NCBI GenBank assembly: GCA_963762205.1
Contig: CAVXJZ010000002.1
Location: forward strand, 558,001 to 622,000
Direction of reading: 5' to 3'
Length of the DNA stretch: 64,000 nucleotides
Source: VRUE01 sp963762205
Lineage (GTDB): Bacteria > Actinomycetota > Thermoleophilia > Solirubrobacterales > 70-9
The notes beneath the pieces were generated by a model, which worked only from the letters and a program-made list of their open reading frames with translations, did not search any database and had not been told where the DNA came from. The position numbers and the translations under genes were made by a program. Shown here one piece after another: positions 9,006 through 17,072 of this stretch (position 1 is its first letter; each line of letters starts with the position of its first letter).

Positions 9006-10201
9006 CCGCGGTGGAGCGGGTCGGGGTCGTCGGCGCCGGGACGATGGGCTCGGGGATCGCGCAGCTCGCCTGCCTCGGCGGCTACGAGACGCGAATGCAG
9101 GACCCCGACGCCGGCGCGCTCGAGGCGGGCGAGGCACGGGTCGGCGAGTCGCTCGACAAGGGCGTGAGGAAGGAGATGTGGAGCGCCGCGGAGGCCGAGG
9201 GCGCGCGGGGGCGGCTGGCGGCCGTCGCCGAGATCGGCGCGCTCGGGGGCTGCGACCTGGTGATCGAGGCCGCACCCGAGAGCCTCGAGCTCAAGCAGCG
9301 GCTGTTCGCCGGGCTGGCGGAGGCCTGCGGGCCGGCGGCGATCCTCGCCACCAACACGTCCTCGCTGCCGGTCGGCGCGATCGGCGCCGAGACCCCCCAT
9401 CGCGAGCGGGTCGTCGGCATGCACTTCTTCAACCCACCGGCGCTGATGAAGCTGGTCGAGGTCGTCGCGACGGCCGAGTCCTCCTCCGCGGCGCTGGAGG
9501 CGGCGGCCGAGGTCGGGCGGCGGATGGGACGCACGCCGATCCGCGCGAAGGACAGTCCCGGGTTCCTCGCCAACCGGCTCGCGCGCCCCTTCGGCCTGGA
9601 GTCACTGCGCATGCTCGCCGAGGGTGTCGCCGACGCGGCGACCATCGACCGCGCGGTGCGGCTCGGCGGCGGCTTCAGGATGGGCCCCTTCGAGCTGATC
9701 GACCTGATCGGCCTCGACGTCAACCTCAGCGTCGCCCGCTCCTTCTACTCCCAGGGCGGCGAGCCCGAGCGCTGGCGCCCGAGCGAGATCCAGGAGCGAA
9801 TGGTCGACGAAGGCCTGCGCGGACGCAAGAACGGGCGGGGCTTCTACTCCTACGAGGGCGGCGGCCACCACCGCGACGCCGATCCCGACCTCGGCATCGC
9901 CGCGCCGACCCTCGACCCGGCCGAGCTGGAGAGGATCGGCCCGGCGGCGCCCGAGATAGTCCCGCGGCTGGTTGCCCAGATCGCCAACGAGGCCGCCTTC
10001 GCCCGCGAAGAGGAGGTCGGCTCGCCCGCGGACATGGACACGGCGATGCGGCTCGGCTTCAACTGGCCCCTGGGCCCGATCGAGTTCACGGAGCTGATCG
10101 GCGCGAGGCGGGCGCTCGAGCTGCTCGAAGGGCTGCGCGCCACCCACGGCGACGCCTACCTGCCCGCCCCCGCCCTGGCCGAGGCCGCGGGAAGGGGCTG
10201 A
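9002..10201 (+). CDS. 3-hydroxyacyl-CoA dehydrogenase, NAD-dependent
   Basis: A 399-residue enzyme with the NAD-binding loop GVVGAGTMGSGIAQLA at the N-terminus, the domain junction MHFFNPPALMKLVEVV containing the catalytic His, and a substrate segment SPGFLANRL. After the first C-terminal helical domain (to about residue 280) there is a second 3HCDH-like domain (LVAQIANEAAFAREEEVGSP to the end), the duplicated layout of PaaH-type proteins. It oxidises L-3-hydroxyacyl-CoA to 3-oxoacyl-CoA, the step before the thiolase encoded at 4389. Its ATG overlaps the cupin stop (ATGA). Confidence 0.9.
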   Translation: MTAVERVGVVGAGTMGSGIAQLACLGGYETRMQDPDAGALEAGEARVGESLDKGVRKEMWSAAEAEGARGRLAAVAEIGALGGCDLVIEAAPESLELKQRLFAGLAEACGPAAILATNTSSLPVGAIGAETPHRERVVGMHFFNPPALMKLVEVVATAESSSAALEAAAEVGRRMGRTPIRAKDSPGFLANRLARPFGLESLRMLAEGVADAATIDRAVRLGGGFRMGPFELIDLIGLDVNLSVARSFYSQGGEPERWRPSEIQERMVDEGLRGRKNGRGFYSYEGGGHHRDADPDLGIAAPTLDPAELERIGPAAPEIVPRLVAQIANEAAFAREEEVGSPADMDTAMRLGFNWPLGPIEFTELIGARRALELLEGLRATHGDAYLPAPALAEAAGRG

Positions 10202-10203
10202 GC

Positions 10204-12114
10204 ATGGGGTCGGAGCGCAAGCCGGCGAGCGAGTCGACCGCGGCGCGCAACCGCGAGGCGCGCGCCACGCTGCCGCCCGACGACACGATCGAACAGGAGG
10301 AGGCGCGGCGCGGCCTGGTCGCCGCCTTCGACCCGGCCCGGATCGAGTCCGGGTCGGGGCGCACGGTCTGGGAGCTCGAGTCCTACGACTTCCTCGAGCG
10401 CGAGTCGCCGCCCGACACCGCGCACCCGAGCCTCTGGCGCCTCGCCCGCCTCAACCGGATCGCCGGCCTCTTCGAAGCGGCGCCCGGCTTCTTCCAGCTG
10501 CGCGGCTTCGACCTCTCCAACATGCACATCGTCGAGGGCGAGGAGGGCATCGTCGTCATCGACCCCCTGGTCTCGGCCGAGACGGCGGCCGCCGCCCTCG
10601 CCCTCTACCGCGCCCATCGCGGCGAGCGGCCGGTGACGGGCCTGGTCTACACGCACAGCCACGTCGACCATTTCGGCGGCGCCAGGGGCGTCGTCGACGA
10701 GGGGGAGATCGCCGAGCGCGGCATCCCGGTCCTCGCCCCCGCCCACTTCCTCCACCACGCGGTCAGCGAGAACGTCTTCGCCGGGACCGCGATGGGTCGG
10801 CGCGCCGCCTACATGTACGGGGCGCGGCTCGGGCGCGGCGCCGACGGGCAGCTCGGCTCCGGCCTCGGGATGACGACCTCGCTCGGCACCCTGACCCTGA
10901 TCCCGCCCAACCTCGACGTGACCGAGACCGGCCAGGAGGAGGTGGTCGACGGGATCCGCATGCGCTTCCAGCTCACCCCGGGGACCGAGGCGCCCGCCGA
11001 GATGAACATCCACTTCCCGGACGCGCGCGTGCTCTGCGTCGCCGACAACGTCGCCCGCTCGATGCACAACATCCTCACCCCGCGGGGCGCCCTGGTCCGC
11101 GACCCGCGGATCTGGGCCCACTACCTGGACGAGGCGATCGAGCTCTTCGCCGGCGAGTCCGAGGTGCTGCTCAGCGGCCACCACTGGCCGGCCTGGGGCG
11201 AGGAGCGGATCGTCGACGTGCTCGAGAAGCAGCGCGACCTCTACGCCTACCTGCACGACCAGACCCTGCGGCTGATCAACAGGGGGCTCACGGGCCCCGA
11301 GATCGCCGAGTCCCTGGAGCTGCCCCCGAGCCTCGCCTCCGAGTGGCACTGCCGCGAGTACTACGGCTCGGTCAGCCACAACGTGAAGGCGATCTACCAG
11401 CGCTACATGGGCTGGTTCGACGGCAATCCCGCGCACCTCTGGCAGCACCCTCCGGTCGAGGCCGCGCGACGCTACGTGGACGCGATCGGCGGCTCGGAGG
11501 CGGCGCTCGAGAAGGCGCGCGCGTCGTTCGAGGAAGGCGACTACCGCTGGGTCGCCGAGCTCGTCGGCCACGTCGTCTTCGCCGAGCCCGGCAACGAGGA
11601 GGCCAGGGCCCTGCAGGCCGACGCCCTCGAGCAGCTCGGCTACGGGTCCGAGAACGCGACCTGGCGCAACTTCTTCCTGATGGGCGCCCGGGAGCTGCGC
11701 GAGGGCGTCTCCGGCACGCCGACGGCGACGGCGCCGCCCGACGTCCTCTCCCGGCTCACGGTCAGCCAGCTGCTCGACGCGATGGCGATCCGCCTCGACG
11801 GCCCGCGCGCCGCCGGGCACGAGCGGCTGCGCATCGACTGGGTCGTGACCGACCCCGACGAGGAGCACGCGCTCACCCTGCGCAACGGCGTCCTCGGCCA
11901 CCGCCCCGGGCGGCACGACCCGCCCGCCGACGCGGGCCTCGCGGTCGAGCGCGCCGCCCTCGACGAGCTGCTGCTGAAAACGGCCGACATCGCCGCGCTG
12001 GCCGAGAGCGGGCGGCTGCGGCTCGAGGGCGACGGCGCCCGGCTCGGCGAGCTGCTCGGACTGCTCGACGAGCCCGACCCCGGCTTCGCGATCGTCACCC
12101 CGCGCTCAGTCTGA
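10204..12114 (+). CDS. Alkyl sulfatase, metallo-beta-lactamase fold (SdsA/BDS1 type)
   Basis: A 636-residue class III (zinc-dependent) alkylsulfatase that releases sulfate from primary or secondary alkyl sulfates. The metal-binding motif is THSHVDHFGGARGV, with further ligands in NIHFPDARVLCVADN and LLSGHHWPAWG. The central helical dimerisation domain and the C-terminal SCP2-like lipid-binding domain (after about residue 500) are present, so the length is normal. The ATG at 10204 starts three bases after the dehydrogenase stop; a much longer frame from 8896 is only an overlap with other genes. No signal peptide is seen, unlike many relatives, so it may be cytosolic. The released alcohol could feed the beta-oxidation genes. 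Confidence 0.88.
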   Translation: MGSERKPASESTAARNREARATLPPDDTIEQEEARRGLVAAFDPARIESGSGRTVWELESYDFLERESPPDTAHPSLWRLARLNRIAGLFEAAPGFFQLRGFDLSNMHIVEGEEGIVVIDPLVSAETAAAALALYRAHRGERPVTGLVYTHSHVDHFGGARGVVDEGEIAERGIPVLAPAHFLHHAVSENVFAGTAMGRRAAYMYGARLGRGADGQLGSGLGMTTSLGTLTLIPPNLDVTETGQEEVVDGIRMRFQLTPGTEAPAEMNIHFPDARVLCVADNVARSMHNILTPRGALVRDPRIWAHYLDEAIELFAGESEVLLSGHHWPAWGEERIVDVLEKQRDLYAYLHDQTLRLINRGLTGPEIAESLELPPSLASEWHCREYYGSVSHNVKAIYQRYMGWFDGNPAHLWQHPPVEAARRYVDAIGGSEAALEKARASFEEGDYRWVAELVGHVVFAEPGNEEARALQADALEQLGYGSENATWRNFFLMGARELREGVSGTPTATAPPDVLSRLTVSQLLDAMAIRLDGPRAAGHERLRIDWVVTDPDEEHALTLRNGVLGHRPGRHDPPADAGLAVERAALDELLLKTADIAALAESGRLRLEGDGARLGELLGLLDEPDPGFAIVTPRSV

Positions 12115-12373
12115 ACATCACCTCGTCGACGTAGCACCAGCTCCAGTTCTCGCCCGGCTCCGCCGAGCGCACGATCGGGTGGCCCGTCTCGCGGTGGTGG
12201 GCGGTCGCGTGCTTGCCTTCGGATTCGTCGCAGCAGCCGATGTGCCCGCAGCCCTGGCACATGCGCAGGTGGACCCAGCGCATCCCCTGGGCGAGGCACT
12301 CCTCACAGCCGGCGATCTCAGCCGGCAGGTCGAGGCGCTGGACCGAGTCGAGATGTGAGCAGGTCGCCGCCGT
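12095..12373 (-). CDS. UBP-type zinc-finger protein, non-canonical start
   Basis: The protein is a single ZnF-UBP domain (about 92 aa): TCSHLDS, then GCEECLAQGMRWVHLRMCQG, CGHIGCCDES and the histidines of HATAHHRETGH. In eukaryotes this fold binds the ubiquitin C-terminus; the bacterial role is unknown. The first ATG in frame (12283) would remove the CSH and CEEC zinc ligands, so the real start must be earlier. The frame is open only back to a TAG at 12385, and the best-placed codon is an ACG at 12373, six bases after a TAGGCT promoter-like box. This is either an ACG start or a sequence error. The 3' end overlaps the alkylsulfatase gene convergently by 20 bases. Confidence 0.75.
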   Translation of the reverse strand, partial: TAATCSHLDSVQRLDLPAEIAGCEECLAQGMRWVHLRMCQGCGHIGCCDESEGKHATAHHRETGHPIVRSAEPGENWSWCYVDEVMFRLSAG

Positions 12374-12466
12374 CGGCCGAGCCTAGTGCATCCCCACCTC
12401 GCTGAATCGGCCCGCAAACTGTCACCATCAGGCAATCGGCGCCCAGGACACGACACAACTGATCCG

Positions 12467-12952
12467 ATGAGCGCCGCGGCAGGGGCCGGCGGCGAGTCGA
12501 TCACCGAGGAGGGCATCGAGGCCCTCAAGGCGGAGATCGAGGACCTGGAAGGTCCCCAGCGCGGCGCGATGGCGGCGCGGATCAAGGCCGCCCGCGAGCT
12601 CGGCGACCTCAAGGAGAACGCCGAGTACCACATCGCCAAGGAGGACCAGGCGCATTTGGAGACGCGGATCAAGCGGCTGCGCGAGCGGCTGCGCAACGCG
12701 GTCGTCGTCGACGTCGACGGCGATGGCGACGGCTTCGCCTTCGGTCGCACGGCCGAGGTGCTCGACGAGCAGAGCGGCAAGGTGAACGCGTGGACGCTGG
12801 TCGGCTCGACGGAGGCGGACCTGGCCGCGGGACGGCTCTCGGCCGAGTCGCCGATCGGCAGCGCCCTCAGGGACGCGGCCGTGGGAACTCCGGTCGAGGT
12901 CAAGACCCCCGGCGGCAGGCGCACCTTCGTGGTCCAGAGGCTCCTCGACTAA
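12467..12952 (+). CDS. greA: Transcription elongation factor GreA/GreB family
   Basis: A 161-residue Gre factor that enters the RNA polymerase secondary channel and stimulates cleavage of backtracked RNA. The N-terminal coiled coil carries the tip motif ELGDLKENAEYHIAKEDQ with the catalytic acidic residues, and the C-terminal FKBP-like domain ends in TPGGRRTFVV. The ATG at 12467 begins at the expected distance from the coiled coil; the open frame upstream to 12386 reads through the promoter region of the divergent zinc-finger gene. The assignment is firm; GreA rather than GreB is favoured as the usual single actinobacterial copy. Confidence 0.9.
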   Translation: MSAAAGAGGESITEEGIEALKAEIEDLEGPQRGAMAARIKAARELGDLKENAEYHIAKEDQAHLETRIKRLRERLRNAVVVDVDGDGDGFAFGRTAEVLDEQSGKVNAWTLVGSTEADLAAGRLSAESPIGSALRDAAVGTPVEVKTPGGRRTFVVQRLLD

Positions 12953-12966
12953 GCAGCCGCGGTCGG

Positions 12967-13140
12967 TCAGGTCAGCAGAAGCAGCGCCCAGACCACCGCC
13001 GCGAGCACGGAGACGACGATCAGGCGGATGCCGAGCTCGCGTTCCTGCTGCTGCAGGCCGGCGAGGCCGAGCAGCAGGCCGGCGGGCGGGAACAGGACCG
13101 CGATCGCGAACGGGAAGATCCTGGCCATCTGCTCGCCCAT
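12967..13140 (-). CDS. Small membrane protein (57 aa), hypothetical
   Basis: Translation on the minus strand from ATG at 13140 gives a 57-residue protein with two hydrophobic helices (IFPFAIAVLFPPAGLLLGLA and IRLIVVSVLAAVVWALLLLT) separated by a short polar turn QQQERELG. The composition is that of a two-helix membrane hairpin and the frame ends in TGA at 12967. It starts 26 bases after the trxB stop on the same strand, so it is probably cotranscribed with trxB. It is too short for a family call. Confidence 0.65.
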   Translation of the reverse strand: MGEQMARIFPFAIAVLFPPAGLLLGLAGLQQQERELGIRLIVVSVLAAVVWALLLLT

Positions 13141-13166
13141 CGCGGCAGCGTAGCCGAGGCCGGCGC

Positions 13167-14183
13167 CTAGGAGCCGGGCGTCGGCGCGAACTCGGCCGGC
13201 TCGCCCCCGGGCATCCAGTGGGCCTCGGGGGAGGGCGGCGTGTCACGCAGGTACCACTCCGCGTCGAGGGCGCCCTTGCAGCCGCTGCCGGCGGCCGTGA
13301 CCGCCTGCCGGTAGATGTTGTCGACGACGTCGCCGACCGCGAAGACGCCCGCCAGGTTGGTCCTGGTCGAGCCCCCCTCGGTGAGGATGTAGCCCTCGCC
13401 GTCGGTGTCGACCTGGCCGGCGACGATCTCCGATTTGGGAATGTGGCCGATCGCGACGAAGGCGCCGTCGGTGGCCATCTCCTCGACCTCCTCGGTCTCG
13501 ACGTTGCGGAGCCGGACATGGTCGAGCTTGCCGTCCTCACCGGCGACGAACTCGTCGGCGACGAAGGGTGTCTTGAAGTCGATGTTGGGGCGCTCGGCGG
13601 CGCGCGCCTGCATGATCTTCGAGGCGCGGAACTCGTCGCGGCGGTTGACCACGGTCAGCTCGCTGGCGTACTTGGAGATGAAGATCGCGTCCTCCATCGC
13701 CGAGTCGCCGCCGCCGATCACGATCACCCGCTGGTCCTTGAAGAAGGCCCCGTCGCAGACGCCGCAGGTGGAGACCCCGCGGCCGCCGAGCTCGACCTCG
13801 CCCGGCACCCCGAGCCGGCGCGGCTCGGCGCCCATCGCCAGAATCACCGTCCTCGCCAGGTGCTCCTCGTCGCCGAGGAAGACCTTCTGCACGTCGCCGT
13901 CGCTGAGCTCGACCCGATCGACGTCGTCGGCGACGAACCGGGTTCCGAAGCGCTCCGCCTGGGCGCGGAACTGGTTCATCATCTCCGGCCCCATGATCCC
14001 CTCCGGGTAGCCGGGGTAGTTCTCGACGTCGGTCGTGTTCTGCAGCTGCCCGCCCCACTGGAAGCCCTCGAAGACGAGCGGCTCGAGGTTCGCCCGCGCC
14101 GTGTAGAGCGCCGCCGTGTAGCCGGCCGGGCCGCCGCCGACGACGATCACGTTCTCGACCTTCTTCTCGCCGTTCTCGCTCAT
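13167..14183 (-). CDS. trxB: Thioredoxin reductase
   Basis: The 338-residue flavoprotein reduces thioredoxin with NADPH. The FAD loop is IVVGGGPAGYTAALY, the redox-active pair is CGVC (in STCGVCDGAFF), the NADPH loop is VIGGGDSAMEDA and the C-terminal FAD contact is LAGVFAVGDVVD. I choose the ATG at 14183 (MSENGEKKVENV), which has AAGGGTGG upstream. An in-frame GTG at 14225 lies five bases after a TACTAT box and could be a leaderless alternative that adds 14 residues. A 57-aa membrane-protein gene follows downstream. Likely partner of thioredoxin and possibly of the local peroxiredoxin. Confidence 0.93.
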   Translation of the reverse strand: MSENGEKKVENVIVVGGGPAGYTAALYTARANLEPLVFEGFQWGGQLQNTTDVENYPGYPEGIMGPEMMNQFRAQAERFGTRFVADDVDRVELSDGDVQKVFLGDEEHLARTVILAMGAEPRRLGVPGEVELGGRGVSTCGVCDGAFFKDQRVIVIGGGDSAMEDAIFISKYASELTVVNRRDEFRASKIMQARAAERPNIDFKTPFVADEFVAGEDGKLDHVRLRNVETEEVEEMATDGAFVAIGHIPKSEIVAGQVDTDGEGYILTEGGSTRTNLAGVFAVGDVVDNIYRQAVTAAGSGCKGALDAEWYLRDTPPSPEAHWMPGGEPAEFAPTPGS

Positions 14184-14228
14184 CTTCGCGCCACCCTTTG
14201 CGCCGTCCGGGGTCTCATACTTCACTTT

Positions 14229-15390
14229 TTATAGTACCGACTCGGTCAACCGGCGCCGGTCGACCGGAGGCCCTCCTCTTCCCACCCCTGGACGGTCGTT
14301 GCGGAGCTGGAGGAAGGCGACGGCGCCGAACGGGATCGGCAGCCAGAAGGCGACCAGGCGGTAGATCAGGATCGCCGGGAAGACGGTGCCCTCGGGGATG
14401 CCGAAGAGGACGAAGGCGCCGATCATCCCGGCGTCGACGGCGCCGACCCCGGCCGGCGCCAGCGGGAAGAGGTTGGCGACCATGCCGAGGAAGAAGCCCT
14501 GGACGACGACCGCGAGCGGCACGTGGACGCCGAAGCGCGTGGAAGGAGGCCCAGAGGACGCCGATGCTGGTCGCCCAGTAGCCGGCGGCGCCGATCGACC
14601 GCCAGACCCCCGCGGGAGGGGTGGGCGAAGAGGCCGAGCGCGAAGCGGAACCCCTCCCCGACGATCGCCGGGACCTTGGCGACGTTGCCGCGATCGAATG
14701 GGCGCGCTCGCCGCCGTGTTCCTCGGCGAAGGCGCCGCGCCCGCTGCGCGAGGTCGGGCGGGATCAGCGCGATCAGCAGGCCGACGACGAGCGCCAGCCC
14801 GGCGACCGCCGGCGGGAACGATCGTCAGCTCGACCGAGCCCTCGCCGTTCATCACGCCCGGTCCGCAGCAGCACGCCGAAGAGGATCAGCGCGATCGGAT
14901 AGAAGGCGTACTGGAGGGTGAGGAAGGCGACCATCCGGCGGCCGACGTCGTGGCGGCCCATGCCCGCCTTGCGCAGGGCCCAGTAGGTGAGCACGATGCC
15001 GCCGGCGCCCCCCGCGGAGAAGAGGCGGCGTCGCGGCGAGCCCCGGCCATGTTGATCTCGTAGGTCTCCGACCAGGAGAGGCGCAGCGCGTCGCCGCCGA
15101 CCACGGCCTTGAAGAGCGCGATGTAGGCGAGCGAAGGAGGCGACGCAGAAGGCGACCGCGACGGCGATCCAGGCCGGGTTCGGCCTCGTCGAGCCTGCCC
15201 AGCGCGTCGCCGAGGCCGACCAGCTTCGGGAAGAGGAAGTAGATCCCGCCGAGCAGGGCGATGACGACGACCGCGCGTCTGCGCCATGCGCCGCGGAGTG
15301 AACAGGGGCAGCTGCGCGCGCGTCGACTCAGTTCGGCGGTGTCGTCGACCTCGATCGAGGCCTCCTTGACCGAGCCCTCCTCTCGGACAC
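14229..15390 (-). pseudogene. Flippase-like membrane protein (LPG synthase TM family), about nine frameshifts
   Basis: Reading the minus strand while changing frame recovers a continuous polytopic protein of the lysylphosphatidylglycerol-synthase TM/UPF0104 family. Recovered pieces in order include IYFLFPKLVGLGDALGRLDE, AYIALFKAVVGGDALRLSWS, RLFSAGGAGGIVLTYWALRK, GRRMVAFLTLQYAFYPIALI, GNVAKVPAIVGEGFRFALGL, GAAGYWATSIGVLWASF and VVVQGFFLGMVANLFPLAPA. About nine frame changes are needed, nearly all explained by one extra base. The amino-acid sequence is well conserved between them, so this is either a locally poor assembly or a very recent pseudogene. It precedes trxB and follows the PAP2 gene on the same strand. 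Confidence 0.75.
14231..14236 (-). promoter_or_regulatory. Candidate -10 box of trxB
   Basis: On the minus strand TACTAT lies in an unusually AT-rich patch (TACTATAAAAAGTG). Transcription would begin near the alternative GTG at 14225, giving about a 40-base leader before the ATG at 14183. No convincing -35 at normal spacing is seen. Confidence 0.35.
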
Positions 15391-15400
15391 GCCTGGGAAG

Positions 15401-16345
15401 CTACCCGTTCGCGAGGCGCTCCAAGCGGCGCAGGCGACGGTTGACGCCGAGCACGAGGGGCTCGGCGAGCGGCTCGCCCTCGCGCACCGCGGCGAAGAGC
15501 GCCGCCCCGGCGGCGAGGTCGGTGACGTAGTGCTCGCCGAGGTAGACGAGGGCGAAGCCGAGGGTGAGGGCGTAGGCCCAGCCGGCGGCGCCCTCGACCC
15601 GGCCGGCGGCGGCCAGCTCGTCGGCGACGACCAGCGACGTCGCGAAATGCAGGGACGGCATCGCCGCCCAGGGGTTGCCTCCGAGCGCCTCGTACATGCG
15701 CGGCCAGGCGTCGCCCCAGAACTCCTCTCCGACCTCGATCATGATCCGCCGCACCCCCTCGCCGGTCAGGCCCTGCTCGGAGGACCACCAGGGCGGCGCG
15801 GTCGGCACCGCGAAGTAGACGACGCAGCCGAGGTCGAAAACCGCGGCCAGGCGACGGGCCGCGCGCGGGAAGCGCGCCGGGTGGCGGATGAGCAGGTAGA
15901 GCAGCGCGCAGTAGGGCTCCAGGAACCAGAGCCAGTGGACCCAGGTGAGGACCTTGTTCAGCGACCCGACCCGGCGCAGGCCGGCAAGGCGGCGCTGGAG
16001 GCGGACACCGGGGAGGCGACCGAGGCCGATCCGGCGGTCGAGCGCGATCGGGTAACGGGCGCGGAGGCGGGAGCGGAGGCGCTCCGGGTCATCGTAGGGA
16101 AGCTCGTGAACCATGATGAAGGCCCACATCTGCATCGCGAACAGGGCGACGTCCCGGCGCATGGAGCGGGGGCGCAGGACGGCCAGCGCCAGCGGGCCCG
16201 CGGCGCAGGCGGCGACCGTGGCCGGGGCCGGGATCCGGGCCCGCCGCCGCAGCAGCGGAACCGCGAAGGCGGCCGCGACGGCGCCGGCTGCCCCGGCCCG
16301 CAGGGCCACCCGTAATGCCGGAGATGGCCGCGAGGGGCTGCGCAT
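15401..16345 (-). CDS. PAP2-family lipid phosphatase/transferase
   Basis: A 314-residue integral membrane protein of the PAP2 superfamily, subgroup related to inositolphosphotransferases. It has about six hydrophobic helices and the motifs VPTAPPWW, PSLHFATS (catalytic histidine region) and GEHYVTDLAAG (second histidine and aspartate). It probably moves or removes a phosphate group on a lipid head group at the outer membrane face. The ATG at 16345 is chosen; upstream frame overlaps the divergent oxidase-like gene. A perfect TATACT box lies nine bases before the ATG, so the transcript is almost leaderless. Together with the downstream flippase-like gene it suggests envelope lipid metabolism. 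Confidence 0.8.
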   Translation of the reverse strand: MRSPSRPSPALRVALRAGAAGAVAAAFAVPLLRRRARIPAPATVAACAAGPLALAVLRPRSMRRDVALFAMQMWAFIMVHELPYDDPERLRSRLRARYPIALDRRIGLGRLPGVRLQRRLAGLRRVGSLNKVLTWVHWLWFLEPYCALLYLLIRHPARFPRAARRLAAVFDLGCVVYFAVPTAPPWWSSEQGLTGEGVRRIMIEVGEEFWGDAWPRMYEALGGNPWAAMPSLHFATSLVVADELAAAGRVEGAAGWAYALTLGFALVYLGEHYVTDLAAGAALFAAVREGEPLAEPLVLGVNRRLRRLERLANG

Positions 16346-16354
16346 CAGCGCGCG

Positions 16355-16364
16355 AGTATAGGAT
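16355..16364. promoter_or_regulatory. Overlapping divergent -10 boxes
   Basis: On the minus strand TATACT (16355-16360) precedes the PAP2 ATG by nine bases. On the plus strand TAGGAT (16359-16364) precedes the TTG start of the oxidase-subunit-II-like gene by nine bases. The two boxes share two base pairs, so RNA polymerase could probably serve only one direction at a time. Both transcripts would be nearly leaderless. Confidence 0.5.
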
Positions 16365-16373
16365 GGCCGCGCC

Positions 16374-17072
16374 TTGGCGCCCCATTCACCCGGCACTGAA
16401 CAGATCGACACGCTGATGTCGATCGGCTTCGTCGCCGCCGCGATCCTCGTCGTGGCGGTCAACGTCGCGCTCCTCTACGCCCTGCGCCGCTACCGCAGCG
16501 AGCGCGGCGCGGAGCCGCGCCAGGTCACCGGCGGGGGCCGGGTCCAGCTCCGGGCAGGCGCCGCGCTGACGGTCTTCGCCGCCGCCCTGCTCGTCCTCGG
16601 CATCGTCTTCACCGACAGGGCGCGCGAGACGCCGGCCAGCGGCGCGGACGGCCTCCAGGTCGCCCATTCGGAGCCGCTCCGGATCGAGGCGACCGGCCAG
16701 CAGTGGTTGTGGCGCTACGACTATCCGAACGAATCGTTCTCCTACTATCGGCTCGTCGTCCCGGTCGACACCACGGTCTCCCTCGACCTGGTCTCCACCG
16801 ACGTCGTCCACACCTGGTTCGTGCCGGCGCTCGCCGGCAAGCGCGACGCCGTGCCGGGCAAGCACAACACCGTCGTCTTCCGGGCCGACGACGAAGGATC
16901 GTTCCGCGGCGACTCGGCGACGCTCTCGGGCCAGGCCTACGCCTCGATGCGGACCGAAGTCGAGGTCGTCTCGCCGCAGGAGTACGAAGCGTTCCTGGAG
17001 CGCCAGAAAGCCGACATCCAGTCCGCACAGGACCGGGTCGTCGGCCTGATCGAAGCGAGAGAAACGCCATGA
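16374..17072 (+). CDS. Cytochrome c oxidase subunit II-like protein lacking CuA ligands
   Basis: A 232-residue paralogue of oxidase subunit II. Two N-terminal membrane helices (about residues 14-38 and 60-80) are followed by a periplasmic cupredoxin domain with QQWLWRYDYP and DVVHTWFVPALAGKRDAVPG. In the CuA loop, GDSATLSGQAYASM aligns without gaps to ICTELCGFGHSTM of the functional subunit II at 26701-27492. Only His146 and Met192 of the CuA set remain; both cysteines are serine (181, 185) and the second histidine is tyrosine (189), so it cannot hold a normal CuA centre. Quinol-oxidase CyoA also lacks CuA, but the partner subunit I here is degenerate too. TTG start, ATGA overlap with the next gene. 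Confidence 0.85.
   Translation: MAPHSPGTEQIDTLMSIGFVAAAILVVAVNVALLYALRRYRSERGAEPRQVTGGGRVQLRAGAALTVFAAALLVLGIVFTDRARETPASGADGLQVAHSEPLRIEATGQQWLWRYDYPNESFSYYRLVVPVDTTVSLDLVSTDVVHTWFVPALAGKRDAVPGKHNTVVFRADDEGSFRGDSATLSGQAYASMRTEVEVVSPQEYEAFLERQKADIQSAQDRVVGLIEARETP

Noticed and set aside
8896..12114. A 1072-codon plus-strand frame
   Set aside because: Its first part is the shadow of the cupin and hydroxyacyl-CoA dehydrogenase genes in another frame; the alkylsulfatase begins at 10204.
16374..17072. Quinol oxidase subunit II (CyoA)
   Set aside because: CyoA also lacks CuA, but its partner subunit I keeps all heme and CuB ligands; here the partner has lost them, so a quinol oxidase is not supported.
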